Source: Cyanobacteria bacterium SIG26
Lineage (GTDB): Bacteria; Cyanobacteriota; Vampirovibrionia; Gastranaerophilales; Gastranaerophilaceae
NCBI GenBank assembly: GCA_015152555.1
Contig: SUTS01000009.1
Span: 1-64,000 of the forward strand
Direction of reading: 5' to 3'
DNA length: 64,000 bases
Shown here: in pieces, positions 54,160 through 62,654 of the stretch
How positions within the stretch are numbered: position 1 is the stretch's first letter
How the letters are laid out: each line of letters opens with the position of its first letter
Notes under the pieces: generated by a model
What the model saw: only the letters and a program-made list of their open reading frames with translations
Told to the model about the DNA's origin: nothing
Database searches by the model: none
Position numbers and translations under genes: made by a program

Positions 54160-55686
54160 ATGAATTTAACAGTAAACAACTTTGATGTAAAAACCAGACA
54201 ACCTCAATTTAAAGGAGCACTAGACGGAGCACTTACAGGAGTATTAAGAACATTAGACACAAATGATATGGCTAATGCAGTATTAATAGATTTAGGCGCA
54301 ATGGTATTGCCAAGAACATATTATGATGCCAAAAACAGAAATAAGGACGCAGGATTTGAAACTTTTTTCAGAGAAATCAGCGGAACTTTTATCAACTGTT
54401 TATCTGCAGGTATTTTTGCCGCAGGAATATCACACTTTTTATCAAATAAAATCATACCTGAAACAAAATTACGAGCAAACACCTGGTACAGTGATGACTC
54501 TGTAAACGTTTTAACAAAGGCATGGAATAACTCAGACAACAATACAGAAAAATACATTCAAACCATACTGAAAAATATAACCGGTCAAAACGGAGATCAA
54601 AAAACCAAATTTGAGAATATCAATTGGGAACAAGTTAATTGGGTTGATGAAAAATCTTGGAATAAAATTAAATGGAGAAACAGACAATACCAACATATTA
54701 CAGAGACTTTAAAAACGGAAAATGGAATTATAGATACATTCAAAACAATTTTAAACGACAAAAATCTTGCTCAAAAAGATAAGAAAAACATATTAAAAAT
54801 AATGGAAGCAAGAATTACAAACGCATTAGGAGCAAACCGCGATTTAACGGTAGAAATTAACGGAGCAAAATGGAACGATAAACTGGAATATATTTTACGT
54901 GACACCTATGATATGGGAAAAGATATATTTACAAATAAAAATATAAATATTGATTCTGCAATAAAAAAAGTTACGAAACTGAACAAAATAAAAATATTCG
55001 GAGCATTAACAGCAGCTTCAGCATTGGGACTTACAAACCAAGCGATAAACAGAAAATTGACAGAAAAACGTACCGGTAAAAAAGGATTTGTTGGTGATGT
55101 GGATTACACTACAAAGGCTAAAAATCAAGAAATAAACAAAAGCAAATACCTTACAGCAAAAAAAGTTGCGGCAAGTTTGGGTATGATAGGAATGGTTTTA
55201 GGTGTAATGAAAGTCAAAAACCCAAAAGATTTTGTAAAAAAACTACAATTTACAGGTCCGGTAACAAGCGGAAACGCAATCAAAACCGTTTATGCCGCAA
55301 ACATTGTGGGAAGATTTATGGCAGCCGATAATGATACCGAACTAAGAGAATCAGTAGTTCGCGATTATTTTGGATTTTTAAATTGGCTTGTATTTGGAGG
55401 ATTCGCAGCAAAAGGGGTTGCAAACTTACTTGATAAAAATCGCGAAAACTTATTTAACACGACAAAAAAAGGAAAAGGTCTAAAACACTGGCTTAACAAC
55501 GTAAACCTAAAAACTCACGCAGAAATTGCCGCTAAAGGACAAGCATTTGCAAAGAAAAACATCTGGAAATTAAACGTTGCACACGCATCAGGATTGTTAT
55601 ATTCTGCAATTACGCTTGGTTATTTACTACCTATGCTTAACGACAAAATGACTAAAAATCAAAGTAAAACTCAAACATTAGCATAA
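54160..55686 (+). CDS. Unknown protein with N-terminal F-x-G signature, partly membrane-associated
   Basis: Not recognised. A 508-aa protein starting MNLTVNNF with PQFKG at 15-19, the clearest case of the shared signature. Several moderately hydrophobic segments (about 78-96, 293-310, 343-358, 412-428 and 480-497) suggest membrane contact; the region between about 120 and 285 is hydrophilic, Asn/Lys/Trp-rich (IKWRNRQY). I use ATG 54160 because GGAGA lies 5 nt upstream; the earlier in-frame ATG at 54115 sits inside a terminator hairpin. Expression may depend on reading through that terminator. Confidence 0.75.
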   Translation: MNLTVNNFDVKTRQPQFKGALDGALTGVLRTLDTNDMANAVLIDLGAMVLPRTYYDAKNRNKDAGFETFFREISGTFINCLSAGIFAAGISHFLSNKIIPETKLRANTWYSDDSVNVLTKAWNNSDNNTEKYIQTILKNITGQNGDQKTKFENINWEQVNWVDEKSWNKIKWRNRQYQHITETLKTENGIIDTFKTILNDKNLAQKDKKNILKIMEARITNALGANRDLTVEINGAKWNDKLEYILRDTYDMGKDIFTNKNINIDSAIKKVTKLNKIKIFGALTAASALGLTNQAINRKLTEKRTGKKGFVGDVDYTTKAKNQEINKSKYLTAKKVAASLGMIGMVLGVMKVKNPKDFVKKLQFTGPVTSGNAIKTVYAANIVGRFMAADNDTELRESVVRDYFGFLNWLVFGGFAAKGVANLLDKNRENLFNTTKKGKGLKHWLNNVNLKTHAEIAAKGQAFAKKNIWKLNVAHASGLLYSAITLGYLLPMLNDKMTKNQSKTQTLA

Positions 55687-55704
55687 TATACAAATTCTCT
55701 AAAA

Positions 55705-55713
55705 TGTTATATT
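55705..55713 (+). promoter_or_regulatory. Extended -10 box for the flavoredoxin-rubredoxin gene
   Basis: TGT-TATATT is followed by a short leader with AAGGAG before the ATG at 55735. No clear -35 is seen, as is usual with extended -10 promoters. Confidence 0.5.
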
Positions 55714-55734
55714 ATTACATACAAGGAGTCTAAT

Positions 55735-56361
55735 ATGAATAATAAAATTTTAGAGAATTTATCATACGGCGTTTACGTTATTTCTACAAACTGTAAAGAC
55801 AATAAAACCACAGGTTGCATTGCAAACAGTTTAATGCAAATAACTTATGACACAATTGCAGTAAGCATTCATCATAACAATTACACAAACAAATGTATCA
55901 AAGAGTCTAAAAAGTTTGCTATATCAGTACTCGGTGTGGATGTTGATGATAATGTAATCCCAACCTTCGGATTCCAATCAGGCGAACATATAGATAAATT
56001 CGAGCAAGTAGCGCATCTTGAAATTAACGGAATTGATATCATTGAAAATTCAGTCGGATACATAGTATGTGAAGTTATCAATCAAATGGAAACAGATACC
56101 CACACCGTATTTTTAGGTAAAATCACAGAAGGAGAATTTCTCCACCCTCAAATACCTATGACTTATGCATACTATCACGCGGTTAAAAAAGGTAAAAGTC
56201 CAAAAAACGCACCTACATACATTGAAGAAACTCAAAACAGTAAAATTGCTTACAAATGTAAAATTTGCGGATATATCTACAACGGAGATATCACAAAAGA
56301 ACCAGATACCTATACATGTCCGATTTGCAAAAAAGGAAAAGATTTTTTTGAAAAATTATAA
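55735..56361 (+). CDS. Flavoredoxin-rubredoxin fusion (high-molecular-weight rubredoxin, Hrb-like)
   Basis: A 208-aa fusion. Residues 1-150 form an FMN-binding flavin reductase domain (GVYVISTNCKDNKTTGCIANSLMQIT, SIHHNNYTNKCIKES, FAISVLG). The C-terminal 35 residues are a small rubredoxin with two C-x2-C knuckles (Cys175/178 and Cys195/198) in CKICGYIYNGD and CPICKKGKDFF. In acetogens and other anaerobes such proteins pass electrons from NAD(P)H to flavodiiron proteins that reduce oxygen or NO. The partner flavodiiron gene is not here. Fits an anaerobe that must detoxify oxygen, as does the oxygen-sensitive pyruvate formate-lyase. Confidence 0.9.
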   Translation: MNNKILENLSYGVYVISTNCKDNKTTGCIANSLMQITYDTIAVSIHHNNYTNKCIKESKKFAISVLGVDVDDNVIPTFGFQSGEHIDKFEQVAHLEINGIDIIENSVGYIVCEVINQMETDTHTVFLGKITEGEFLHPQIPMTYAYYHAVKKGKSPKNAPTYIEETQNSKIAYKCKICGYIYNGDITKEPDTYTCPICKKGKDFFEKL

Positions 56362-56362
56362 T

Positions 56363-56905
56363 CTATAAAACAACGGCTTTAATTGCAAGAAGTAACAAAA
56401 TAACACCGCCAGCAACTTCTAAAAATTTCGGACGAATATTTTTAATATAATTTCCACTCCAAAAACCGACAAACGACATAATAAAAGATACTAAACCAAT
56501 AACAATACAAGATAACAACAGACTTGTATTTGTTAGTTTTAAACTTATGCCGGAAACTAATGCGTCAATACTTGTTGCAATACCAAGACCAATTAAACAC
56601 TTAATCCCAATACAACAAACCTCCTCTTCTTTAGGTTGAAATGCCTCATATATAAATTTTGAACCCAAAATAAAAAAGATAGCAAATACAATCCATTTAC
56701 TATACGGTACTAAATATTCATACAATGAATTTATACCCATATAACCAATTACCGGCATCACACCTTGAAAAAGTCCCATTATAAAAGCTAAACTTAAAGA
56801 GTTTTTTAATTTACAACAATTGAATATTAGCCCTTGTGAAAAAGAAACCACTAAACAATCTATACCTAATGCAATCGCCAATAATACAATATCAATTAAA
56901 TTCAA
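56363..56905 (-). CDS. mntP: MntP-like manganese efflux pump
   Basis: A 180-aa protein with six transmembrane segments in two repeats. The repeat motifs ALGIDCLVVSFSQG (about 12-25) and GIATSIDALVSGI (about 107-119) match the Asp-containing membrane motifs of MntP/YtaF (DUF204). It should export manganese. The loop between repeats has EEEVCCIGIKC, a Cys-rich piece not typical of MntP, which may sense or bind metal. Its start overlaps the end of the DUF4127 gene by 14 bp, so they are one operon. No yybP-ykoY riboswitch was recognised upstream. Confidence 0.87.
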   Translation of the reverse strand: MNLIDIVLLAIALGIDCLVVSFSQGLIFNCCKLKNSLSLAFIMGLFQGVMPVIGYMGINSLYEYLVPYSKWIVFAIFFILGSKFIYEAFQPKEEEVCCIGIKCLIGLGIATSIDALVSGISLKLTNTSLLLSCIVIGLVSFIMSFVGFWSGNYIKNIRPKFLEVAGGVILLLLAIKAVVL

Positions 56906-58229
56906 TTTCTACCTCAAACAATCTATTCCAAGGGTAAAGATAATTCACATTTACCTTCGTCCCCAAGAAATTTTCCACAACACTTTCAAACTTTTGCATT
57001 TTTATCTTCAAATCGTCTAAATCCGGCCTATCAAGTTCTTGACGTACATTTGCCTGATAAGCCCAATCATCCAAAAATCTTGTTATTTGCAATTTGTCAA
57101 AATTTTCCTTGCTGTATTTTTGCGTAAAATATTTAATCTTTGCCGCACAAATCAAACTACCTAAAGAATTTGCCGAAGTATTCCAAGCCGAATATCCATA
57201 AAAATTATTTTCTTCTATTTTATTCTTAAAAAATTCAGTTATAAACGAATTATCCGAACCATTTGCAAACCTTACATCCGCAATCATATAAGGTCTATTT
57301 GGCACTACAAATTCTTTACAAAACATCTCCGTATCAACCTTCATTACAATTTCACCTTGATGTTTTCTAAAGTTATTAACATATAACAAAATATCAGCAT
57401 TGTCATAAGCGGATATCTCACATCCTGCAAGCTGTATTTGACCTTTTACCGAATTTTCTATAGAAACATCTTCATAATTAGAAATCAAATGAACAGAATC
57501 TGGCTCTAAAAAAACAGGACAAATCTTTAAAGATTTAGGTATAGCTCTAGCTAATAAACTTAAAGGAATTTCATCGGCACCGGTTTTTGTCACTCCTCCA
57601 AGAGCCTCTAATTGCTGTGCCTCAAATACATTTAACCCAAATTCAGCACAATCATCTTTTGAAAACACTAAAACCTCAAACAAACCCTCTTTTTGCCAAT
57701 TTAAATAAAGTTTATTAATTTCGAAATTTCTTCTTCTAGTTGCCAAATAATCGGCTAAAATATCTTGTGGCACATCGCAATCTTCAACATTACCCAATTT
57801 GTGGGAATTATATGAATATTTAAATATTTTTTCACCCCAATCAGACCAATACTCTTTTTCTTCTTGATTAATATTATTATTGGAAATCCGCATTATACTA
57901 GAGAATGCAAATACCTTACATTGCTTTTGCTCTAAAATCATTTTTAGTTTAAAAATTCTATCTTTTATCTGTTCGAAACTATCAGAGCACCTGCGCGAAG
58001 GAATCAAACCTCCATAAGCCAATGTGTCCAACGATAGAACAATAGCATCTAATTGCGGAAGTTCTGTTAACCAATTAAACAAACCCTCCACATCTGCTTG
58101 TTTTGTTAAATCACCTAACAAAGACCTCTCAGGAATATGAAATTCAAGACTCTCATCAATATTTGCAATACATTTAGCCAATGTATAACAAACCGGTCTA
58201 TTATCTATCGGAACAAAAGCAATTCTCAT
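56892..58229 (-). CDS. DUF4127 family protein
   Basis: A 445-aa cytoplasmic protein with family hallmarks: IAFVPIDNRPVCYTLAKCIA at the N-terminus, LGDLTKQADVEGLFNWL, LDAIVLSLDTLAYGGLIPSRR (about 60-80) and AAWNTSANSLG-type YSAWNTSANSLGSL near 345. The function of DUF4127 is not established; the conserved acidic and polar residues suggest an enzyme. It overlaps mntP by 14 bp. The ATG at 58229 lacks a Shine-Dalgarno and follows TACAAT by 7 nt, a probable leaderless start, about 10 nt from the divergent menG promoter. Confidence 0.87.
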   Translation of the reverse strand: MRIAFVPIDNRPVCYTLAKCIANIDESLEFHIPERSLLGDLTKQADVEGLFNWLTELPQLDAIVLSLDTLAYGGLIPSRRCSDSFEQIKDRIFKLKMILEQKQCKVFAFSSIMRISNNNINQEEKEYWSDWGEKIFKYSYNSHKLGNVEDCDVPQDILADYLATRRRNFEINKLYLNWQKEGLFEVLVFSKDDCAEFGLNVFEAQQLEALGGVTKTGADEIPLSLLARAIPKSLKICPVFLEPDSVHLISNYEDVSIENSVKGQIQLAGCEISAYDNADILLYVNNFRKHQGEIVMKVDTEMFCKEFVVPNRPYMIADVRFANGSDNSFITEFFKNKIEENNFYGYSAWNTSANSLGSLICAAKIKYFTQKYSKENFDKLQITRFLDDWAYQANVRQELDRPDLDDLKIKMQKFESVVENFLGTKVNVNYLYPWNRLFEVEIEFN

Positions 58230-58236
58230 ATTTATA

Positions 58237-58242
58237 ATTGTA
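58237..58242 (-). promoter_or_regulatory. -10 box of a predicted leaderless promoter (DUF4127)
   Basis: TACAAT on the minus strand ends 7 nt before the ATG at 58229; no Shine-Dalgarno. Confidence 0.45.
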
Positions 58243-58251
58243 TGCTAAAAT
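58243..58251 (+). promoter_or_regulatory. Extended -10 box for menG
   Basis: TGC-TAAAAT lies 26 nt before the ATG at 58278, with GGAG between. It is back-to-back with the divergent DUF4127 promoter. Confidence 0.5.
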
Positions 58252-58277
58252 AGAATTTAATCAATGGAGTTTACATT

Positions 58278-58955
58278 ATGAAATGCGACAAAAACCCACA
58301 AAAAATACAAAAAATGTTTGATGAAATATCATCATACTATGACAAAATGAACAATTTAATATCTTTCGGCACACATTATATTATCAAATACCTTGCAATA
58401 AAAAAACTTTATATTTTACCAAGAACAATGATTCTTGATTTATGTTGCGGAACCGGAGATTTTACAAAAATCATCTCAAAAACATTTCCTCGAACAAAAA
58501 TAATTGGACTTGATTTTTCAAAAGAAATGTTAAAGTTAGCAAAAATCAAAAATCCGACCGGAGTTTTTATGCAAGGAGATTGCACGGATTTACCATTTAC
58601 CGATGAAGAGTTTGATTATATAACAATGGGATTTGGATTAAGAAATATAAGCAACAGAAGCAAAGCTATTTCTGAAGCTTACAGAGTACTCAATAACGGA
58701 GGAAAATTTCTACATTTGGACTTTGGAGAACATAACAAGATAAGTAAAATTTTTGATTTTATTGTTCCTGCCATTGCAAAACTTTTCAAAAAAAATTCAA
58801 ATCATTACAAATATTTATTAGCTTCAAAAACAACCTTTCCAAATCCTAAAAACTTAATTAAAGAATTTGAACAGGCCGGATTTAAACTTGAAAAACAATA
58901 TGATTATTTATTTGGAACAATTTCAGCACAGATTATGATAAAAGCAAGCAACTAA
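58278..58955 (+). CDS. menG: Demethylmenaquinone methyltransferase (MenG/UbiE)
   Basis: A 225-aa class I SAM methyltransferase with the family start MFDEISSYYDKMNNLISFG, motif I LDLCCGTGDFT (about 53-63), GLDFSKEML, and the signature GFGLRNISNRSKAISEAYRVLNNGGKFLHLDF (about 117-148). It methylates demethylmenaquinone to menaquinone. The rest of the menaquinone pathway is not in the window, so quinone use is inferred only from this gene. GGAG lies upstream of the ATG. Its end overlaps the convergent DUF4013 gene by 4 bp. Confidence 0.92.
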   Translation: MKCDKNPQKIQKMFDEISSYYDKMNNLISFGTHYIIKYLAIKKLYILPRTMILDLCCGTGDFTKIISKTFPRTKIIGLDFSKEMLKLAKIKNPTGVFMQGDCTDLPFTDEEFDYITMGFGLRNISNRSKAISEAYRVLNNGGKFLHLDFGEHNKISKIFDFIVPAIAKLFKKNSNHYKYLLASKTTFPNPKNLIKEFEQAGFKLEKQYDYLFGTISAQIMIKASN

Positions 58956-59851
58956 CCTTGTTCAACTTCTTGCTTATAAACTTCTATCAAATTACCGGTC
59001 ATACCTAAACCAACCATTGCACCCAAATAAGATTGCATTAGTGCCATAAATAAAGTACCCGCAACAACTGTTACTAACAATATAGGCGAACTATAAATTG
59101 TCGCATCTTCAGGTAGTGAACTTGCAAAAATTATAAAAAATACAAGAATAGCAACAAAACCAATGCCACAAACTATCGACGTTATAAATCCAACAACTAT
59201 ATTTATCAAAATATATTTTAAAGCAACCATAACACTGCTTTTGAATGACTTTTTAATAAAATCAACAATTATTAACGGATTAAAAAGTCTACTTGTATAT
59301 TCAAAATCTTTTGCATAAGTTATTGAAACATAAGAGAAAAACGGAGTAAGTAAATATAGGCCAATACAAGATAACAAAAACAACATAATACCGACAAAAA
59401 AGGATAAAACAAGCCCTAAACCGTTAGAGTCATTGAACCCACCGACAAGAGCCGAAATTATAAACGGACTAAAACATAATGCTAATATTACAGATATAAA
59501 AATCAGCATATACACACCCCAAACCAAATATAGAGGAAATACCTTTAATCCGGTTTTAAATATATCCTTATTTACCATAGGTATACCTTCTTGTTTTTGA
59601 TGGTACCTATCGTGCATAAAAGATAATCCAACTCCCCACAAACCTAATGTGGGAACGACTGAAAGCAACAATAATATTAAAACCAGCCCTAATAAAGGTA
59701 ATAAAAGTTTATCAGGAGTTTCTTTATCTACTATACTTGCACAAACACCCGTTAATACCGGCAATATCATTAACAACAAATATAAAAAATGTTTTTTAAC
59801 TACACTTTCGCCTTTATATAAACTTTTAAGCATATTTACGACATTATCCAT
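58952..59851 (-). CDS. DUF4013 family membrane protein
   Basis: A 299-aa membrane protein with about six transmembrane segments and a soluble loop around 80-105 (SFMHDRYHQKQEGIPMVNKDIFKTGLKVFPLYLVWG). The arrangement and the YAKDFEYTSRLFNPLIIVDFIKKSF segment (about 178-202) match DUF4013. Function unknown. GAGAGGGT precedes the ATG. Single-gene unit, divergent from uvrB. Confidence 0.8.
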   Translation of the reverse strand: MDNVVNMLKSLYKGESVVKKHFLYLLLMILPVLTGVCASIVDKETPDKLLLPLLGLVLILLLLSVVPTLGLWGVGLSFMHDRYHQKQEGIPMVNKDIFKTGLKVFPLYLVWGVYMLIFISVILALCFSPFIISALVGGFNDSNGLGLVLSFFVGIMLFLLSCIGLYLLTPFFSYVSITYAKDFEYTSRLFNPLIIVDFIKKSFKSSVMVALKYILINIVVGFITSIVCGIGFVAILVFFIIFASSLPEDATIYSSPILLVTVVAGTLFMALMQSYLGAMVGLGMTGNLIEVYKQEVEQG

Positions 59852-59926
59852 AAAATTACCCTCTCATTAACTATAAATCTCGAAATTTATTCTACCAAAT
59901 TTTTACAACAATTTCAAATTTTGTAC

Positions 59927-59932
59927 TAAAAT
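59927..59932 (+). promoter_or_regulatory. -10 box of a predicted leaderless promoter (uvrB)
   Basis: TAAAAT ends 6 nt before the ATG at 59939 and no Shine-Dalgarno is present. Confidence 0.5.
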
Positions 59933-59938
59933 ATTTAT

Positions 59939-61924
59939 ATGGAATACAGAGAGTTTAGAATAAATTCAAAATACAAACCTGCAGGTGATCAACCAAAAGC
60001 AATTCAAGAATTAACAGAAGGGATTGTGAAAGGTTACGATACACAGACTTTACTTGGTATAACCGGTTCGGGGAAAACCTTTACGATTGCTAATGTAATA
60101 GAAAAGATTCAAAAACCAACGCTTATTATTGCGCATAATAAAACTTTGGCGGCACAATTGTATAATGAATTTAAAGAGCTTTTTCCTGATAACGCGGTTG
60201 AATATTTTATAAGCTATTACGATTACTACCAACCGGAAGCATATATCCCAAGAACAGACACATACATTGAAAAATCATCATCAATCAACGAAGAAATCGA
60301 CAGATTACGCCATAACACAACCAGAAGCCTATATGAAAGAAATGACGTAATTGTTATCTCCTCAGTAAGCTGTATTTATGGTCTTGGACTGCCCGAAAAC
60401 TATTTTAAAGGCTCAACCGAAATCAATGTCGGAGACCAAATTGATAGAGATGAATTATTAAAATATTTTGTAAGTGTCCGCTACGAGCGTAACGACTTAG
60501 AACTAAAATGTTCTACATTTAGAGTTCGAGGCGATATTGTAGAATTAATGCCGGCTTACGAAAAAATCATAACAAGATTTTACTTTTTTGGTGACGAAGT
60601 AGAAAAAATAGTAAGGATTGATAATGTTTCAGGTGAAATAATAGACACACCTCAATCAGTTGTCATATACCCTGCCGTTCATTACCTCTCAGATGACGAT
60701 AATGTAGAAGAAACTATTGATTTAATTAGACAAGAACTTCAACAACGACTAATTGAATTAAATAATGAAAACAAACTCATTGAAGCTCAAAGATTAGAAC
60801 AACGGGTAAAATACGATATCGAAATGATTAAAGAAATGGGATATTGCACAGGTATAGAAAACTATTCAAGAATTATCGAACGCAGACCGGCAGGTTCTGC
60901 TCCGGCAACACTATTGGACTATTTCCCAAAAGACTTTTTAACGGTTATAGATGAATCTCACGTAACATTACCTCAAATTAAAGGGATGAGTCACGGAGAT
61001 GCCGCAAGAAAAAAAGTACTCGTTGATTATGGATTTAGACTACCGTGCGCAAAAGATAACAGACCTTTAACAAACAAAGAATTTTATCAAAAAGTAGGAC
61101 AAAAAATCTACATTTCAGCAACCCCCGCGGATTTCGAAAAAGAGACCTCCGCTCAACTTGTAGAACAAATCATTAGACCAACAGGACTTTTAGACCCTAA
61201 AGTTTCGGTTAGACCTATAGATACACAAATAGAAGATTTAAAAACTGAAATCAAAAAACGTGCAGAAAAAGACGAGCGTATATTGATTACAACATTAACA
61301 AAACGAATGGCAGAAGATTTGACAGATTATTTTGTCCAAGAAGGAATAAGAGTAAGATATTTACACAGCGAAATCAAATCAATTGAACGGGTTGAAATTT
61401 TACGAGATTTACGACTTGGAGAATTTGACGTGCTTATCGGTGTAAACCTATTAAGAGAAGGGCTTGATATTCCTGAAGTTTCATTAGTTGCTATTATGGA
61501 TGCTGATAAAGAAGGATTTTTACGTTCAGATACAAGCTTAATCCAAACCATTGGTCGAGCAGCCCGCAACAGTTGTGGTGAAGTTATTATGTATGCCGAC
61601 AAAATCACAGACTCAATGGATAGGGCAATAAAAGAAACTGAAAGACGTAGAAAAATTCAAATTGAACATAACAAAAAATACGGTATTATCCCACAAACTA
61701 TCAAAAAGCCTATCGAAAACAATTTATTATCTCTTGTCGCAAGTTATAGAGACCTTGAAGATATCGTAGCCGAAGAAATGGTAGATTTGGGCATTGAGAA
61801 AAAAGATTTACCAAAACTTATAGACAAACTGGAAAAAGATATGCACAAAGCCGCAAAACTACTTGATTTTGAAAGGGCTGCAGAAATTAGGGATCAATTA
61901 AAAAAATTAAGAGAAATGCGTTAA
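59939..61924 (+). CDS. uvrB: Excinuclease ABC subunit B
   Basis: The damage-verifying helicase-like subunit of UvrABC nucleotide excision repair, 661 aa (normal length). Seen: GITGSGKTFT Walker A (about 39-48), IIAHNKTLAAQLYNE, the beta-hairpin region YYDYYQPEAYIP, DESH box (about 339-342), ISATP, TLTKRMAEDL, RDLRLGEFDVLIGVNLLREGLD and QTIGRAARN, and a C-terminal UVR domain (LEKDMHKAAKLLDFERAAEIRDQL). All motifs are intact. It starts without a ribosome-binding site, 6 nt after a -10 box. Confidence 0.98.
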   Translation: MEYREFRINSKYKPAGDQPKAIQELTEGIVKGYDTQTLLGITGSGKTFTIANVIEKIQKPTLIIAHNKTLAAQLYNEFKELFPDNAVEYFISYYDYYQPEAYIPRTDTYIEKSSSINEEIDRLRHNTTRSLYERNDVIVISSVSCIYGLGLPENYFKGSTEINVGDQIDRDELLKYFVSVRYERNDLELKCSTFRVRGDIVELMPAYEKIITRFYFFGDEVEKIVRIDNVSGEIIDTPQSVVIYPAVHYLSDDDNVEETIDLIRQELQQRLIELNNENKLIEAQRLEQRVKYDIEMIKEMGYCTGIENYSRIIERRPAGSAPATLLDYFPKDFLTVIDESHVTLPQIKGMSHGDAARKKVLVDYGFRLPCAKDNRPLTNKEFYQKVGQKIYISATPADFEKETSAQLVEQIIRPTGLLDPKVSVRPIDTQIEDLKTEIKKRAEKDERILITTLTKRMAEDLTDYFVQEGIRVRYLHSEIKSIERVEILRDLRLGEFDVLIGVNLLREGLDIPEVSLVAIMDADKEGFLRSDTSLIQTIGRAARNSCGEVIMYADKITDSMDRAIKETERRRKIQIEHNKKYGIIPQTIKKPIENNLLSLVASYRDLEDIVAEEMVDLGIEKKDLPKLIDKLEKDMHKAAKLLDFERAAEIRDQLKKLREMR

Positions 61925-61957
61925 TTTATGATATGATATAAAATAAGGGAGAGAGAA

Positions 61958-62578
61958 ATGTTAGATAATATACTATTACCACTAATAAATTGGATAGAAA
62001 ATATTGTAACTGCAATGGGACCTGCAGGTGTTGCCTTACTTATGGCAATAGAATCTTGCAATATCCCGTTACCGAGTGAAGCGATTTTACCATTTGCAGG
62101 ATATTTAGTTTCTAAAGGAGAAATGAATTTTCACGTCGCATCATTTGCTGGCGCAATCGGTTGTGTTTTAGGTTCACTTCCGTCTTATTACATCGGTTAC
62201 TTTGGAGGAAGAACTTTTGTAGAAAAATACGGTAAATACTTCTTAGTTTCAAAAAAAGACTTAGAAGAGGCTGACAAATGGGTTGAAAAATACGGAGATT
62301 GGGCATTTTTTATTTGCAGAATGTTACCTGTTGTAAGAACATTTATTTCACTTCCGGCAGGTATTCTTAAAGCAAAAAAAAGAACTTTCTTCACCTTTAC
62401 TTTCTTCGGTTCATTAATTTGGAGTTATTTATTAGTATATGTTGGAGTAAAATTAGGGCAAAATATGGATAAAATGAAAGCTCTATGGCACAAATTCGAC
62501 ATACTAATTGTTATAATTTGCTTGATTCTCGGTGGAATATACATCTACAAACACATTAAACATTTAAAAGAAAGTTAA
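61958..62578 (+). CDS. DedA family membrane protein
   Basis: A 206-aa protein with about four to five transmembrane segments and the DedA/SNARE-associated signature: ESCNIPLPSEAILPFAGYL (about 24-42), GSLPSYYIGYFGGR (about 71-84) and FFICRMLPVVRTFISLPAGILK (about 112-133). The conserved E...P-S-E and R-x-x-P-x-x-R motifs are present. DedA proteins support membrane homeostasis, and some flip undecaprenyl phosphate or phospholipids. AGGGAGAGAG precedes the ATG, 33 nt after uvrB, so it may be co-transcribed with it. Confidence 0.92.
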   Translation: MLDNILLPLINWIENIVTAMGPAGVALLMAIESCNIPLPSEAILPFAGYLVSKGEMNFHVASFAGAIGCVLGSLPSYYIGYFGGRTFVEKYGKYFLVSKKDLEEADKWVEKYGDWAFFICRMLPVVRTFISLPAGILKAKKRTFFTFTFFGSLIWSYLLVYVGVKLGQNMDKMKALWHKFDILIVIICLILGGIYIYKHIKHLKES

Positions 62579-62654
62579 AGTTTTAACGAAAAAATGAACT
62601 TTCATAACTTAGTATCGTTATATAGATATAACAAAAAGGTTAAGGAGGTTCATT

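Noticed and set aside
56905-57020. Manganese (yybP-ykoY) riboswitch before mntP
   Set aside because: mntP overlaps the upstream DUF4127 gene, so there is no leader, and no riboswitch core was seen before DUF4127 at 58229 either.
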